From Streptomyces sp. NBC_01717 (GTDB taxonomy: Bacteria; Actinomycetota; Actinomycetes; Streptomycetales; Streptomycetaceae): 64,000 nt of DNA. Below are positions 52,707-61,539 of this stretch, one piece after another; the stretch's first letter is position 1; each line of letters starts with the position of its first letter. Location: positions 310,001-374,000 of the forward strand of contig NZ_CP109178.1 in assembly GCF_036248255.1 (NCBI RefSeq), read 5' to 3'. The notes under the pieces are model-generated. The model ran no database searches and was not told the DNA's origin. It saw only the letters and a program-made list of their open reading frames with translations. A program made the translations under genes and the position numbers.

Positions 52707-53765
52707 ATGAAGCGCAAGCACCCTGGTACGGGTCCGCACACTGTGACGGTGTTCGTCTTTCCGGGGGTGCGGCTGCTCGATGTGACCGGTCCCATCGAGG
52801 TGTTCTCGACGGCGAACGAGTTCGGCGGGCGCTATCGGGTACAGATCGCGTCCGAGGACGGCACGGAGGTGATCACCTCCGCCGGGACCCGACTCAGCGC
52901 TGACCTTTCCGTCGACGATGTGCAGGAGCCGTGCGACGTTCTGGTGATCCCGGGCGGTCCGGAATGGGAATCGCTGATCAAGGACGACGCTCTTCTGGAT
53001 GTCGTCCGGCAACTGAACGAGAAGAGCCGCTGCACCGCATCGGTGTGCACGGGAGCGTTTCTGCTGGCCGCGGCGGGACTTCTGAATGGCCGTCGCGCTG
53101 CGACGCACTGGCGGCATTCACGGGAACTGGCATCTCGTTTCCCGTCCGTGCGGGTCGATCCGGACGCCATCTTCGTGCGGGACGGGCAGATGATGACTTC
53201 GGCGGGTGTCAGCGCCGGTATCGACCTGTCCTTGGCCCTGGTCGAAGATCACTACGGTGCGGAGGTCGCTCGATCGGTTGCCAAGGACATGGTCGTCTTC
53301 ATGCAGCGGCCGGGTGGCCAGTCCCAATTCAGCGTCCGCTCCCGGGCGCCGCACACCCACCAGCAGATGCTCCGCCGGGTCCTCGATGCCGTCGCCGAGA
53401 ACCCCGGGGCCAACCACACGCTCACGGCCATGGCTCGCAGGGCCGGCATCAGCGTCCGTCACGTGACCCGGCTCTTCTACGAAGAGGTGGGAACCACGCC
53501 GGCCCGGTACGTCGAACAGGTCAGGCTGGAAGCTGCCCAGGGGCTGCTGGAGACGGGTGATGACCCCATGCCGGTCGTAGCGCGGCGCACAGGGTTCGGC
53601 TCACCCGAGTCGCTCCGCAGAGCGTTCGTGCGACACGTGGGTGTGACACCTGGTGCCTTCAGGGCCAGTTTCCGGACGGCCGGACGTGGACACGAGGGAT
53701 CTGGTGTTCCCGGCGGTGCCGTGGTCGAGGCACAGCCCGATGACGATGAGCTGTCCGCTGCCTGA
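52707..53765 (+). CDS. GlxA-family transcriptional regulator (DJ-1/PfpI-AraC)
   Basis: A 352-residue regulator. Residues 10-190 form a DJ-1/PfpI-type sensor; its nucleophile-elbow cysteine is Cys113 in SVCTGAFLLAAAGLL. Residues 230-330 carry the two AraC helix-turn-helix units, with LTAMARRAGISVRHVTRLF and PMPVVARRTGFGSPESLRRAF. GGAGG lies 6 nt before the ATG at 52707. Members of this family control diverse catabolic or stress genes; the target is unknown. It precedes the disrupted HATPase gene. Confidence 0.93.
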   Translation: MKRKHPGTGPHTVTVFVFPGVRLLDVTGPIEVFSTANEFGGRYRVQIASEDGTEVITSAGTRLSADLSVDDVQEPCDVLVIPGGPEWESLIKDDALLDVVRQLNEKSRCTASVCTGAFLLAAAGLLNGRRAATHWRHSRELASRFPSVRVDPDAIFVRDGQMMTSAGVSAGIDLSLALVEDHYGAEVARSVAKDMVVFMQRPGGQSQFSVRSRAPHTHQQMLRRVLDAVAENPGANHTLTAMARRAGISVRHVTRLFYEEVGTTPARYVEQVRLEAAQGLLETGDDPMPVVARRTGFGSPESLRRAFVRHVGVTPGAFRASFRTAGRGHEGSGVPGGAVVEAQPDDDELSAA

Positions 53766-53823
53766 GGTCCGCTCGTCGGCGAGATCCCGTACATGGGATA
53801 CAGACAGCGTTGCATCCGCATGC

Positions 53824-53939
53824 TCATGCCCTCGGCGCGATCGCGGGTCTGCACCCCTGACCGAACTGGGAGACCAGAGACAGGCCGCGACCGCCCTCAC
53901 CGCGTAGTCCGAGCACAGCTGAGACGGGGGCGGGTATTA
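53824..53939 (-). pseudogene. 3' part of the HATPase gene interrupted by the transposon
   Basis: Joined directly to the right-flank part (see 55901-56020), the minus strand reads DGSNTRPRLSCARTTR, then after a frameshift EGGRGLSLVSQFGQ, ending at a TGA at 53826. This is the final motif of SpoIIE-type HATPases (DGSNTxPRLRRARTTDEGGRGL). The frameshift shows the gene was already decaying. Confidence 0.7.
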
Positions 53940-54185
53940 CGGTCTCGGGGGAAATTGAGCTTCGGGCGTGCTGGCCTGGCAGCTCGGCTGGTGGGTGATC
54001 AGCGGGCGGTATCGCGGACGAGGGCCAGTTCGGTGCTTGTGCGGCGGTGGGTGGCCCGCTGCGCGGATCGGTCGGAGACGAGTGAGGCGATCGCGAGATG
54101 AGTCTCAGCATAGGTATCGCGGCGTCCGTACAGCCCTTCTCATGTCACGGCCCGAACGGGACGATCACGATGTCCGCCAAGGCCG
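53940..54185 (-). mobile_element. internally deleted IS copy, left end of the composite transposon
   Basis: Positions 53940-54128 are the reverse complement of 55710-55898, with no difference seen. Positions 54136-54185 match the reverse complement of 54790-54839 at 48 of 50 positions. Almost all of the transposase gene is missing between them, so it depends on the right copy's transposase. Confidence 0.85.
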
Positions 54186-54229
54186 TAAAGCGGTGGACAG
54201 CTCTCCGGCGCTGGGCGACCATCTCCGCG

Positions 54230-54784
54230 ATGAATAGCGAACCTGTCCCCATTCCCATCCCCAATCGTGTCCGCTTCGTCGAGCTCAACGCAAAGGCGCT
54301 GCGGGCTCTTGCCGACGGTGACCTCGCTGGCGGCAGTGCCGAGGCCGGGGTCGACCTTGACGAACACTTCGTCTGCGACCGGGCCCGCTGGATCTTCGGC
54401 CATCGCGCTGACCAGCTCGCCGAGGACCCGTCTGCCGCGCCCTGGATCACGCGGGCCGTGGTGTCCGAGCCGGACGGGGCCGTCGTCGGCGACGCCGGGT
54501 TCCACGGGCCGCCGGATGAGGCTGGCATGGTCGAGGTCGGCTACACCGTCGTGCCCGGGTACCGCCGCCAGGGCTATGCCCGCGCCATACTGACGGCGTT
54601 GCTTACCAGGGCCGCCGCCGAACCCGGTGTCAGGACCGTGCGAGCTCGTATCGGATCCGACAACAGCGCCTCCTTGGCAACCATCGCGGGCTTCGGATTC
54701 ACGCGCGTCGGCGAGCAGGGGAACGAGCGCGACGGGCTCACGGTCGTCTTCGAGGTCCCGGCAGGCGCGCTTCAGGCCGAGTAG
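54230..54784 (+). CDS. GNAT-family N-acetyltransferase, cargo of the transposon
   Basis: A 184-residue acetyltransferase. The acetyl-CoA loop VVPGYRRQGYARAILTALLTRA (residues 101-122) with R-R-Q-G-Y-A and the C-terminal DNSASLATIAGFGFTRVGEQ element are typical of the family. It starts at ATG 54230, chosen because it gives the normal N-terminus VRFVELNAKALRALADGDLA; no convincing ribosome binding site is visible. It is the only gene between the two IS copies, 5 bp before the right copy begins. The substrate is unknown, but its cargo position suggests a mobile, possibly protective trait. Confidence 0.85.
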   Translation: MNSEPVPIPIPNRVRFVELNAKALRALADGDLAGGSAEAGVDLDEHFVCDRARWIFGHRADQLAEDPSAAPWITRAVVSEPDGAVVGDAGFHGPPDEAGMVEVGYTVVPGYRRQGYARAILTALLTRAAAEPGVRTVRARIGSDNSASLATIAGFGFTRVGEQGNERDGLTVVFEVPAGALQAE

Positions 54785-54789
54785 TTTTG

Positions 54790-55898
54790 CGGCCTTGGCG
54801 GACATGGTGATCGTTCCGTTCGGGCCGTGACATGAGAAGAGCCGCACGGGTTGGGTGAGTTGTGAAGCTGACCTGGGCACGTGCGGCCTGTTCCCATCCT
54901 GCCCTGACGGGTGTCTCACGCGCACATTTCGGTGAGTTGTTCGCCGGTCTCGCCGGTGCGTGGGAGGCCGCCCGGCAGTCCGCGCTCCGCGAGGCCCGGG
55001 GCGGGAAACGTCGGCGGGCGGAGGGTGCCGGCCGAAAGCCCAAGCTGGTCTTCCTCGATCGGCTGCTGGTCACCCTGGTCCATCTGCGTCATCAGTTGCC
55101 GCACGTGGTGCTCGCCGAGCTCTTCGAGGTGGATCGCTCCACCGTCTCCGCGGCCATCCGGCAGGTCCGCCCGCTGCTGGCGGCCCGTGGTTTCGCCGTG
55201 CCCGACCGGCCGGGCCTGCGGCTGAAGACGCTGGAGGACGTCTTCGCCTATGCCGAGGCGGAGGGCGTTGAGCTGCGGATCGATGGGGTCGAGACCCAGG
55301 TCCGCCGCCCGCAGGCCGGCCGCCCCGGGCGCCGGGCATTCGTTTCCGGAAAACGTAAGCAGAACACCGTCAAGACCACCACGTTCAGCGACGGCCAGGG
55401 CCGCCTGCTGCTGTCCGGCCTGGTCCGCCCAGGCCGGATGCACGACCAGACCGCCCGGCGCACCGAGGGCATCGCCGAGCAGTTCCGTACCCGTCCCGGT
55501 GTGAAGGCGAAGGTCGATTCCGGCTACCTCGGGCTGGCCAAGGAGTTCCCCGGCCAGGTCAGCGCCCCGCCGAAGAAGCCCAAGGACGAGGCGTGCGACG
55601 GTGACAAGCGCGCCTGGCGCGAGACACGGCGGCGGCAGTCCTCGGCGAGGATCTGTGTGGAGCACACCAACGCCGAGCTCCGCCAGTGGGCGCCCTTGCG
55701 CCGATTCACCGGACGCCGCGATACCTATGCTGAGACTCATCTCGCGATCGCCTCACTCGTCTCCGACCGATCCGCGCAGCGGGCCACCCACCGCCGCACA
55801 AGCACCGAACTGGCCCTCGTCCGCGATACCGCCCGCTGATCACCCACCAGCCGAGCTGCCAGGCCAGCACGCCCGAAGCTCAATTTCCCCCGAGACCG
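54790..55898 (+). mobile_element. complete IS5-family insertion sequence
   Basis: 1109 bp with imperfect terminal repeats: left CGGCCTTGGCGGA and right (reverse complement) CGGTCTCGGGGGA, matching at 10 of 13 positions. It encodes one transposase. TTA flanks the composite on the outside. The inner end is not flanked by TTA. Confidence 0.85.
54862..55839 (+). CDS. IS5-family (ISL2-type) transposase
   Basis: A 325-residue transposase. The N-terminal HTH (about residues 75-110) reads LAELFEVDRSTVSAAIRQVRP. The DDE catalytic domain shows the first Asp in LRIDGVETQV, the second in KVDSGYLGLA and the Glu in CVEHTNAELRQW, all intact, so it may be functional. The start at GTG 54862 lies inside the shared left-end sequence cgggttgggtgagttgtg that is also found in the remnant at 9.5 kb. 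The C-terminal end of the gene coincides with the sequence duplicated in the left copy. Confidence 0.92.
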   Translation: MKLTWARAACSHPALTGVSRAHFGELFAGLAGAWEAARQSALREARGGKRRRAEGAGRKPKLVFLDRLLVTLVHLRHQLPHVVLAELFEVDRSTVSAAIRQVRPLLAARGFAVPDRPGLRLKTLEDVFAYAEAEGVELRIDGVETQVRRPQAGRPGRRAFVSGKRKQNTVKTTTFSDGQGRLLLSGLVRPGRMHDQTARRTEGIAEQFRTRPGVKAKVDSGYLGLAKEFPGQVSAPPKKPKDEACDGDKRAWRETRRRQSSARICVEHTNAELRQWAPLRRFTGRRDTYAETHLAIASLVSDRSAQRATHRRTSTELALVRDTAR

Positions 55899-55900
55899 TT

Positions 55901-56020
55901 ACTCCCGTCGAACGCCTCGGACGCCGGTTCGTGGTCCCGGATCGGGCGCAGCCGGACAGGTTCCTTGCCGTACTGGATCGCGCTCGTGATCAGATCGCTC
56001 ACCACTGACTCGGGGCGTTC
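55901..56020 (-). pseudogene. 5' part of the HATPase gene interrupted by the transposon
   Basis: The minus strand reads ERPESVVSDLITSAIQYGKE and PVRLRPIRDHEP, ending EAFDGS exactly at the transposon border. It matches the N-box region of SpoIIE-type ATPases (SELVTNAIRYG...RLIRD). Upstream, 56021-56444, the frame decays and no other gene is recognised. Confidence 0.7.
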
Positions 56021-56444
56021 CTCGGTCGTCTGCCGTACTTGGCCGGCTTCGCGATGCTGCGGTCTTTTCCGACAGCCCGAACCTCTGGACATCCGTCAAC
56101 GGGGCGCGCTGCACAGGTTTTTCCATGTCCTCATGAGCAGTCGACGCCTGCAGGGAGGGACATCGAGGCGCCGCGTCGTGTGCTGTCCTCCCTCTTTGCC
56201 CTGCACCCCGGTGCGCCGCAGGGGGCTCGCGTACACCGGACTGCGAGCCGTCCTCGGACGAGGCCACCGTCGAAGGGCTGAATCTGCGCCTTTGCTGTCC
56301 GTAGCTGCGGCCATGCGTAGGCGGACCATGCCGGTTGAACGGGTCAGGAAATGTCCGACCCCCGGGCCGGCCTGAAGCCTCGCCTCGTACGAAGGCGTTT
56401 GAGGCGCACGGCGGCGGCCCCACCCGAACAGAAGGCGATCAACA

Positions 56445-57905
56445 ATGGCTTCGATCGGTTCCACTCTCGAACCCGATCCGCGCAGGTGGCGCGCGCTCGG
56501 CATCATCTGCCTGGTGCAGGTGATGCTGCTGCTCGACGTGACCGTGGTCAATGTCGCGCTTCCCCCCATCCAAAAGGATCTCGGCTTTACGAGCACCGGC
56601 CTGGCGTGGGTCGTCAACAGTTACACCGTCACCTACGGCGGCCTGCTGATGCTTGGTGGGCGCCTGGGCGATCTGGTGGGCCGCAGACGCCTGTTCCTCA
56701 TCGGTCTGGCGATCTTCGCGCTTTCGTCGGCGAGCGCCGGAGTGGCCCAGCAGGCCGGTGTGCTCGTCGCCAGTCGCTTCGTGCAGGGCATCGGCGCGGC
56801 ACTCGTCAGTCCGGCAGCCCTGTCCCTGGTGACGCTGCTGTTCACCCGGCCGCAGGAAAGGGCGCGGGCGATGGCCATCTGGAGCGGCCTGGCCGGAGTT
56901 GGCGTGGCCCTGGGCGTCGTGCTCTCAGGCATCCTCACCGACCTCGTCTCCTGGCGCTGGATATTTTTCATCAACCTGCCCGTTGCCGCCTTCGCGTTTC
57001 TCGCCACCCCCCACCTCGTCTCCGAGAGCCGGGCCGTCAAGCGTGGCCGGCCTGACGTCCTCGGAGCGATCCTGGTCACCCTCGGCCTGCTGCTGGTCGT
57101 ATTCGGCTTGTTGGAGAAGAGCGATCGCGCGTGGCTCTCGTTCCCCGTCCTCGGTCGCGTGGGGATCGGCGTTCTCCTCCTGATCGGCTTCGTGCTGGTG
57201 GAGGCCCGGGTGGCACAGCCCTTGATGCCCCTCGCGTTCCTACGCTCGCGCAACCGGAGCATCGCCAACGTGGTCCGCGTCTGCTACTACGTCGGATTCG
57301 CCACCTTCTTCTTCTCGCTGAGCCTGTACGTGCAGCACACACTGCATTTCTCCGCGCTGGCGACCGGATTCGCCTTCGTACCGTTCGGGTTGGTCATTCT
57401 GTTCAGCGCCACTGTGATCGCGCCGCGTCTCCTCCCCCGGTTCGGGCTGCGGACATTGAATGGAGGAGGACTTGCGATCTCCACGGTCGGCTACGTTCTC
57501 CTTGCCGGACTGAGCGCCCACGGCACGTATATGGCCGATGTGCTGCCCGGGCTGATCCTCGTGCCGCTGGGAGGCGGGCTGGTCCTCGTCGGATCCACCG
57601 TTGCCGGAGTGGACGGCGCCACGGGTGAGGACGCAGGCATCGCCACCAGCATGAACAATGCGTCCATGCAGATCGGCAGCGCCTTCGGCCTGGCCGCCCT
57701 GGTCTCCATGGGCACCAGCCACGCCACCGTCCTGCAACACGCAGGCGTCGACCCGATGACCGCCACCGCGCGCGGCTACGCCTTCAGCTTCGCCGTCGCC
57801 GCCGGTGTGACGGCCTTCGGCGCGTTGGTCGGCTTCCTTGGGATTCACCGTACGGCAGCCGAGGCCCGGGAAGTACGGGAGAACACCGGGCAGCGCGCGG
57901 CCTGA
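56445..57905 (+). CDS. DHA2-type MFS drug exporter (EmrB/QacA family)
   Basis: A 486-residue membrane protein with about 14 hydrophobic segments. Diagnostic motifs are NVALPPIQKDLGFTSTGL, motif A as GGRLGDLVGRRRLF (residues 66-79) and motif C in VGVALGVVLSGILTDLVSWRW. Members export drugs or metabolites with proton antiport. ATG at 56445 is 14 residues before the first helix, with GAACAGAAGGCG upstream. It is monocistronic, ending at the hairpin at 58005. A resistance role is possible, but the substrate is unknown. Confidence 0.92.
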   Translation: MASIGSTLEPDPRRWRALGIICLVQVMLLLDVTVVNVALPPIQKDLGFTSTGLAWVVNSYTVTYGGLLMLGGRLGDLVGRRRLFLIGLAIFALSSASAGVAQQAGVLVASRFVQGIGAALVSPAALSLVTLLFTRPQERARAMAIWSGLAGVGVALGVVLSGILTDLVSWRWIFFINLPVAAFAFLATPHLVSESRAVKRGRPDVLGAILVTLGLLLVVFGLLEKSDRAWLSFPVLGRVGIGVLLLIGFVLVEARVAQPLMPLAFLRSRNRSIANVVRVCYYVGFATFFFSLSLYVQHTLHFSALATGFAFVPFGLVILFSATVIAPRLLPRFGLRTLNGGGLAISTVGYVLLAGLSAHGTYMADVLPGLILVPLGGGLVLVGSTVAGVDGATGEDAGIATSMNNASMQIGSAFGLAALVSMGTSHATVLQHAGVDPMTATARGYAFSFAVAAGVTAFGALVGFLGIHRTAAEAREVRENTGQRAA

Positions 57906-58004
57906 CTCGCCGCCACCGGCGAAAGACCGAGCCTGCGGCCGGGGCATGTCGACGGTCGGCGGAGGCCCATCTCTCATGGGAGTGTCCGGCCTCGATCCTG
58001 CGTG

Positions 58005-58033
58005 ACGGCCCGCCGGTTCTTCCGGCGGGCCGT
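58005..58033 (+). terminator. hairpin terminator of the MFS gene
   Basis: A 12-bp perfect stem (58005-58016 with 58022-58033) and a 5-nt loop, followed by a short T run. It lies about 100 bp beyond the MFS stop. The remaining 57906-58302 shows no gene. Confidence 0.8.
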
Positions 58034-58211
58034 TTCGGCTTGTTGTGCGCGTGATGGGCAGGACCATGGGCCCGGCTCCCGCATGGATCAAGGACCTCAC
58101 ACGCACCACCCCTCCCTCCTTGCAGCCGCGGCCGGACGTCTTGACGGCCGTCGGGCGCCCAGGCAGTGGTGCTGTGCCGGCATGGTGCTGACGTACAGGC
58201 CCCATGCAGCC

Positions 58212-58244
58212 GGACACCCCTCGGATCCGGTCCGAGGGGTGTCC
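58212..58244. terminator. 14-bp perfect hairpin, likely terminator of the E1-like gene
   Basis: ggacacccctcgga (58212-58225) and tccgaggggtgtcc (58231-58244) with a 5-nt loop lie about 60 bp beyond the stop of the minus-strand gene at 58303. Both this and 58005-58033 separate convergent genes. Confidence 0.75.
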
Positions 58245-58302
58245 GGGACAAAAGGGCCGTGGTGCGTGGGGCCCGTCTTCGGCGCTGTTGTAGGCGGCAG
58301 CG

Positions 58303-61020
58303 TCAGTGGAAGGCTGACTTCACGAGGTCCTTCTGTTCCCCGGCATGCCGCCGGGCAGACCCCACGGCGGGGGCCGGTGCCTGCGGTCGGCTGACGCATT
58401 CGACGGGACGACCCGCCAGCCGGTGCACGTAGGGCCCCACGAAGGACCATGCTCCTTGGTTCTCCGGCTCCTCTTGCACCCATCGCACCTCGGCTGCGGC
58501 GGGGAAACCGGCGAGTACCGCGCTGATCTCCTCCTCCGGGAACGGGTAGAGCCGCTCCAGGCGGACGATCGCCGTGTCCGACAGGTCAGCGCTTCGCCGA
58601 TAGGCATCCAGGTCGTAGAAGACCTTGCCCGAGCACACCAGCACACGCCTGATCCGAGCGGTGTCCACCGTCTCGTCCGGTATGACTGGACGGAACGCGC
58701 CCGTGGTGAGCTCCGTCAGCCTGGAGGTTGCTGCCTTCGACCGCAGCATCGACTTCGGAGTGAAGACGACCAGTGGCCTTCTGTGCTCGCCGAGCGCTTG
58801 CTGCCTGAGCAGATGGAAGTAGTTGCCCGGCAGGGAGGGCATGGCGACGGTCATGTTCCCCTGCGCGCAGAGTTGAAGGAATCGCTCGATCCTGCCGGAG
58901 GAGTGGTCGGGCCCCTGCCCTTCCAAGCCGTGCGGCAGCAGCAGAGTCACACCGGAGCGCTGACCCCATTTCTGTTCGGACGACGAGATGTACTCGTCGA
59001 TGACTGTCTGGGCCCCGTTGGCGAAGTCGCCGAACTGGGCCTCCCACAGCACCAGAGCGTCGGGCCGCGCCAGTGAGTAGCCGTACTCGAAGGCCAGCGC
59101 TCCCAGTTCGGACAACATCGAGTCGTAGGGTGCAAAGCTCGCGGCCCGCGAGCCGAGGGAGCTCAGCGGCGTGTGTTCCACGCCGGTGCGCCGGTCGATG
59201 AGCACGGCGTGCCGTTGGCCGAACGTGCCGCGGCGGGAATCCTGCCCGGCGAGCCGCACGGGGACTCCGTCCAGCAGCAGGGACCCGATGGACAGTGTTT
59301 CCGCGGTGGCCCAGTCGATCGTTCCCGCATCCAGCATCGTGGTACGCCTCCGGAGCTGCGGAAGAACACGCGCGTGCACGGTGAACCCTCCCGGCATACC
59401 GGTCTGGGAAGCGATGACGTGCCGGGCGGTCGCCTCCGTGATCGCGGTCGCCACCTGGGGGGCGGCTGCATTCTGAGCGTCCACGGGGTTCGCAGGCTTC
59501 GGGGAGTGGGGCACCGCCGGCGCCCGGGTCTCGGTGAAGGCGCGCTCGAGGTGTCCCTGATAGTCCCGCAATGCGCCTTCCACCTGCCGCTCGCCGATGT
59601 CCCCTCGGTGGACCAGTGCCTCGGCGTACAGCTTGCGGACCGAAGCCCTGACGTCGATGCGGTCGTACATCGCCGGCTGAGTGATGGATGGATCATCGAC
59701 CTCGCTGTGCCCGTGGCGCCGGTAGCAGATCAGATCGACGACGACGTCCTTGTGGAACGTCCGGCGATAGTCGAAGGCCAGGCGTGCGACCCGGACAACG
59801 GCCTCGGGGTCGTCTCCGTTGACGTGGAAGATCGGGGCCTCGACCGACCTTGCCACGTCGGTGGCGTAGGTGCTCGAACGGCCGCTGGCGGGTGAGGTCG
59901 TGAAGCCGACCTGGTTGTTGATGACGATGTGGACCGTCCCGCCGGTGCGGTAGCCGGGCAGCTGTGACATGTTCAGCGTCTCGGAGACCACGCCCTGGCC
60001 GGCGAATGCGGCATCGCCGTGGACGACGATCGGCAATACGGGGAAGGCTTCGCCACCTTCGGCGGCCGACTCCTGCTTGGCGCGCACCACCCCCTGGGCC
60101 ACCGGCCCTACGATCTCCAGATGCGAGGGGTTCGCCACGACGGAGACGGCGATGGTGCCGCCGTCCAGGGCACGGTAGGTCCCTTCCGCACCGAGGTGGT
60201 ACTTCACGTCGCCGGTTCCCTGGACCGAGCGAATGTCCACTGCATCCTCGAACTCATGGAAGATCTCTGCGTAGGACTTGCCGATGGTGTTGGCCAGAAC
60301 ATTGAGCCGGCCTCGGTGAGCCATACCGATGACAGCTTCCCTCACCCCTTGCCTGATGGAGCGGAGCAGTAGGGCGTCGAGCAGCACGATCGCCGACTCG
60401 CCGCCTTCGAGCGAATACCGTTTGTGGCCCACATACTTGGTCTGCAGGAACGTCTCGAAGGCCTCCGCCGCGCCCAACCGGTAGAGAATCTGCAATTGTT
60501 CGGCGACGTCCGGCCGGGGCTGAGGCGACTCGATCCGCTGCTGGAGCCAGCAACGTTCCTGGGAGCTTTGGATGTGCATGTACTCGGTGCCGACGGTACG
60601 GCAGTAGAATTCCTGCAGGGCATTCAGCACGTTGCGAAGAGTCATGGTGGTCTGCCCGGTAAATCCGTCGACGACGAACTCTCTTTGCAGGTCGTCGTCT
60701 CGGAGCCCGAATGCCATGATGTCGAGCTCCGGGTGGCCGACCATCTGCCGTGTCGTGAGCGGGTCGGTATCGGCCACCAGGTGTCCACGGACTCGATACG
60801 CCTCGATGAGCGCGGCAACGCGGACCGCCTTGATCGCCGACTCGTCCGTACTGTCATGCGTGGTCGTCGCGCCGTTGCGTGCCTGTCGGCCGACCACGGG
60901 GACCTGGGAGCCGAAGAACTCCCTCCAGGTCGGGTCGACCGAGCCGGGGTCGTGCAGGTATCGCTCGTACTGCTCGTCCACGAGCCATTCGTTGATGCCG
61001 AAGCGTGATTGCGACGCCAC
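58303..61020 (-). CDS. sucA: 2-oxoglutarate dehydrogenase E1-like protein, short form
   Basis: A 905-residue thiamine-diphosphate enzyme. The N-terminal FGINEWLVDEQYERYLHDP segment is that of actinobacterial KGD. E1 motifs follow: KRYSLEGGESAIVLLDALL, GMAHRGRLNVLANTIGKS, HGDAAFAGQGVVSETLNMS, and C-terminal IHVSNAxx-like HGLEGQGPDHSSGRIERFLQ. The E2-like succinyltransferase domain that actinobacterial KGD (about 1230-1270 aa) carries between N-terminal segment and E1 is missing. It may decarboxylate 2-oxoglutarate or a related 2-oxoacid. The GTG at 61020 is the best start. Monocistronic. Confidence 0.85.
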   Translation of the reverse strand: MASQSRFGINEWLVDEQYERYLHDPGSVDPTWREFFGSQVPVVGRQARNGATTTHDSTDESAIKAVRVAALIEAYRVRGHLVADTDPLTTRQMVGHPELDIMAFGLRDDDLQREFVVDGFTGQTTMTLRNVLNALQEFYCRTVGTEYMHIQSSQERCWLQQRIESPQPRPDVAEQLQILYRLGAAEAFETFLQTKYVGHKRYSLEGGESAIVLLDALLLRSIRQGVREAVIGMAHRGRLNVLANTIGKSYAEIFHEFEDAVDIRSVQGTGDVKYHLGAEGTYRALDGGTIAVSVVANPSHLEIVGPVAQGVVRAKQESAAEGGEAFPVLPIVVHGDAAFAGQGVVSETLNMSQLPGYRTGGTVHIVINNQVGFTTSPASGRSSTYATDVARSVEAPIFHVNGDDPEAVVRVARLAFDYRRTFHKDVVVDLICYRRHGHSEVDDPSITQPAMYDRIDVRASVRKLYAEALVHRGDIGERQVEGALRDYQGHLERAFTETRAPAVPHSPKPANPVDAQNAAAPQVATAITEATARHVIASQTGMPGGFTVHARVLPQLRRRTTMLDAGTIDWATAETLSIGSLLLDGVPVRLAGQDSRRGTFGQRHAVLIDRRTGVEHTPLSSLGSRAASFAPYDSMLSELGALAFEYGYSLARPDALVLWEAQFGDFANGAQTVIDEYISSSEQKWGQRSGVTLLLPHGLEGQGPDHSSGRIERFLQLCAQGNMTVAMPSLPGNYFHLLRQQALGEHRRPLVVFTPKSMLRSKAATSRLTELTTGAFRPVIPDETVDTARIRRVLVCSGKVFYDLDAYRRSADLSDTAIVRLERLYPFPEEEISAVLAGFPAAAEVRWVQEEPENQGAWSFVGPYVHRLAGRPVECVSRPQAPAPAVGSARRHAGEQKDLVKSAFH

Positions 61021-61539
61021 TGTGTGGATCGCCTTCTTTCCTCATTCAGAACTACCGATGTGGACACGCCCGGACTTCCCGGTCATCGCTCATCGTGCCC
61101 GCGGACTTCGCTTCCACTGAGCATCCGTCGTGAAGGCGAAACCATCCGAAACCATCCGACCTTGTCGGACCACCGACGCTATGCCATCGCGGGAGCTGAA
61201 GGAGATACCCAGGAATGCCATAACGGCGTCACATCAGGACATTGCAGCAGCGAGGTGCCCTCCGTGTGGAATGCCGCCGGCGCACAGCTGAGGCCTTATT
61301 GCCGAGCGTCCTGATCCGAGGGCTTGTAGTCCGCGCGACCCGACATCACTGCGGTCCAGAGCCTGGTTGTTAGTGATGAGTCGCGACCTCACGGCGCCGC
61401 CCGGTCGACCCCACTGCCGGTCTCGCATGCCCGGTCCCCGGTCGGCAATCCGGCGACGCCGGCCTCGGATGGGACTCGTACCGGGTGAGTACAGCACGAG
61501 TACCGCTCACGTCACACGCGAACAGGCAGGACGACAGGC
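61021..61539. other. 520-bp intergenic region without a recognisable gene
   Basis: No coding frame or clear promoter could be identified. Some short GC palindromes exist (for example ccggtcggcaatccgg at 61439-61454) but none is convincing. Confidence 0.4.

Larger units (their letters stand above)
53940..55898. mobile_element. composite IS5-family transposon carrying a GNAT gene
   Basis: Two inverted copies of one IS flank a 604-bp cargo. The outer ends are CGGTCTCGG... at 53940 and its reverse complement ending at 55898; a TTA direct repeat flanks the unit (53937-53939 and 55899-55901). The left copy (53940-54185) is internally deleted, the right copy (54790-55898) is complete. Excision with one TTA copy restores an uninterrupted HATPase frame, so the boundaries are exact. 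Confidence 0.88.

Noticed and set aside
54098..54784. Extended start for the cargo GNAT upstream of 54230
   Set aside because: The extra residues would be encoded by the IS end sequence and do not resemble a GNAT N-terminus.
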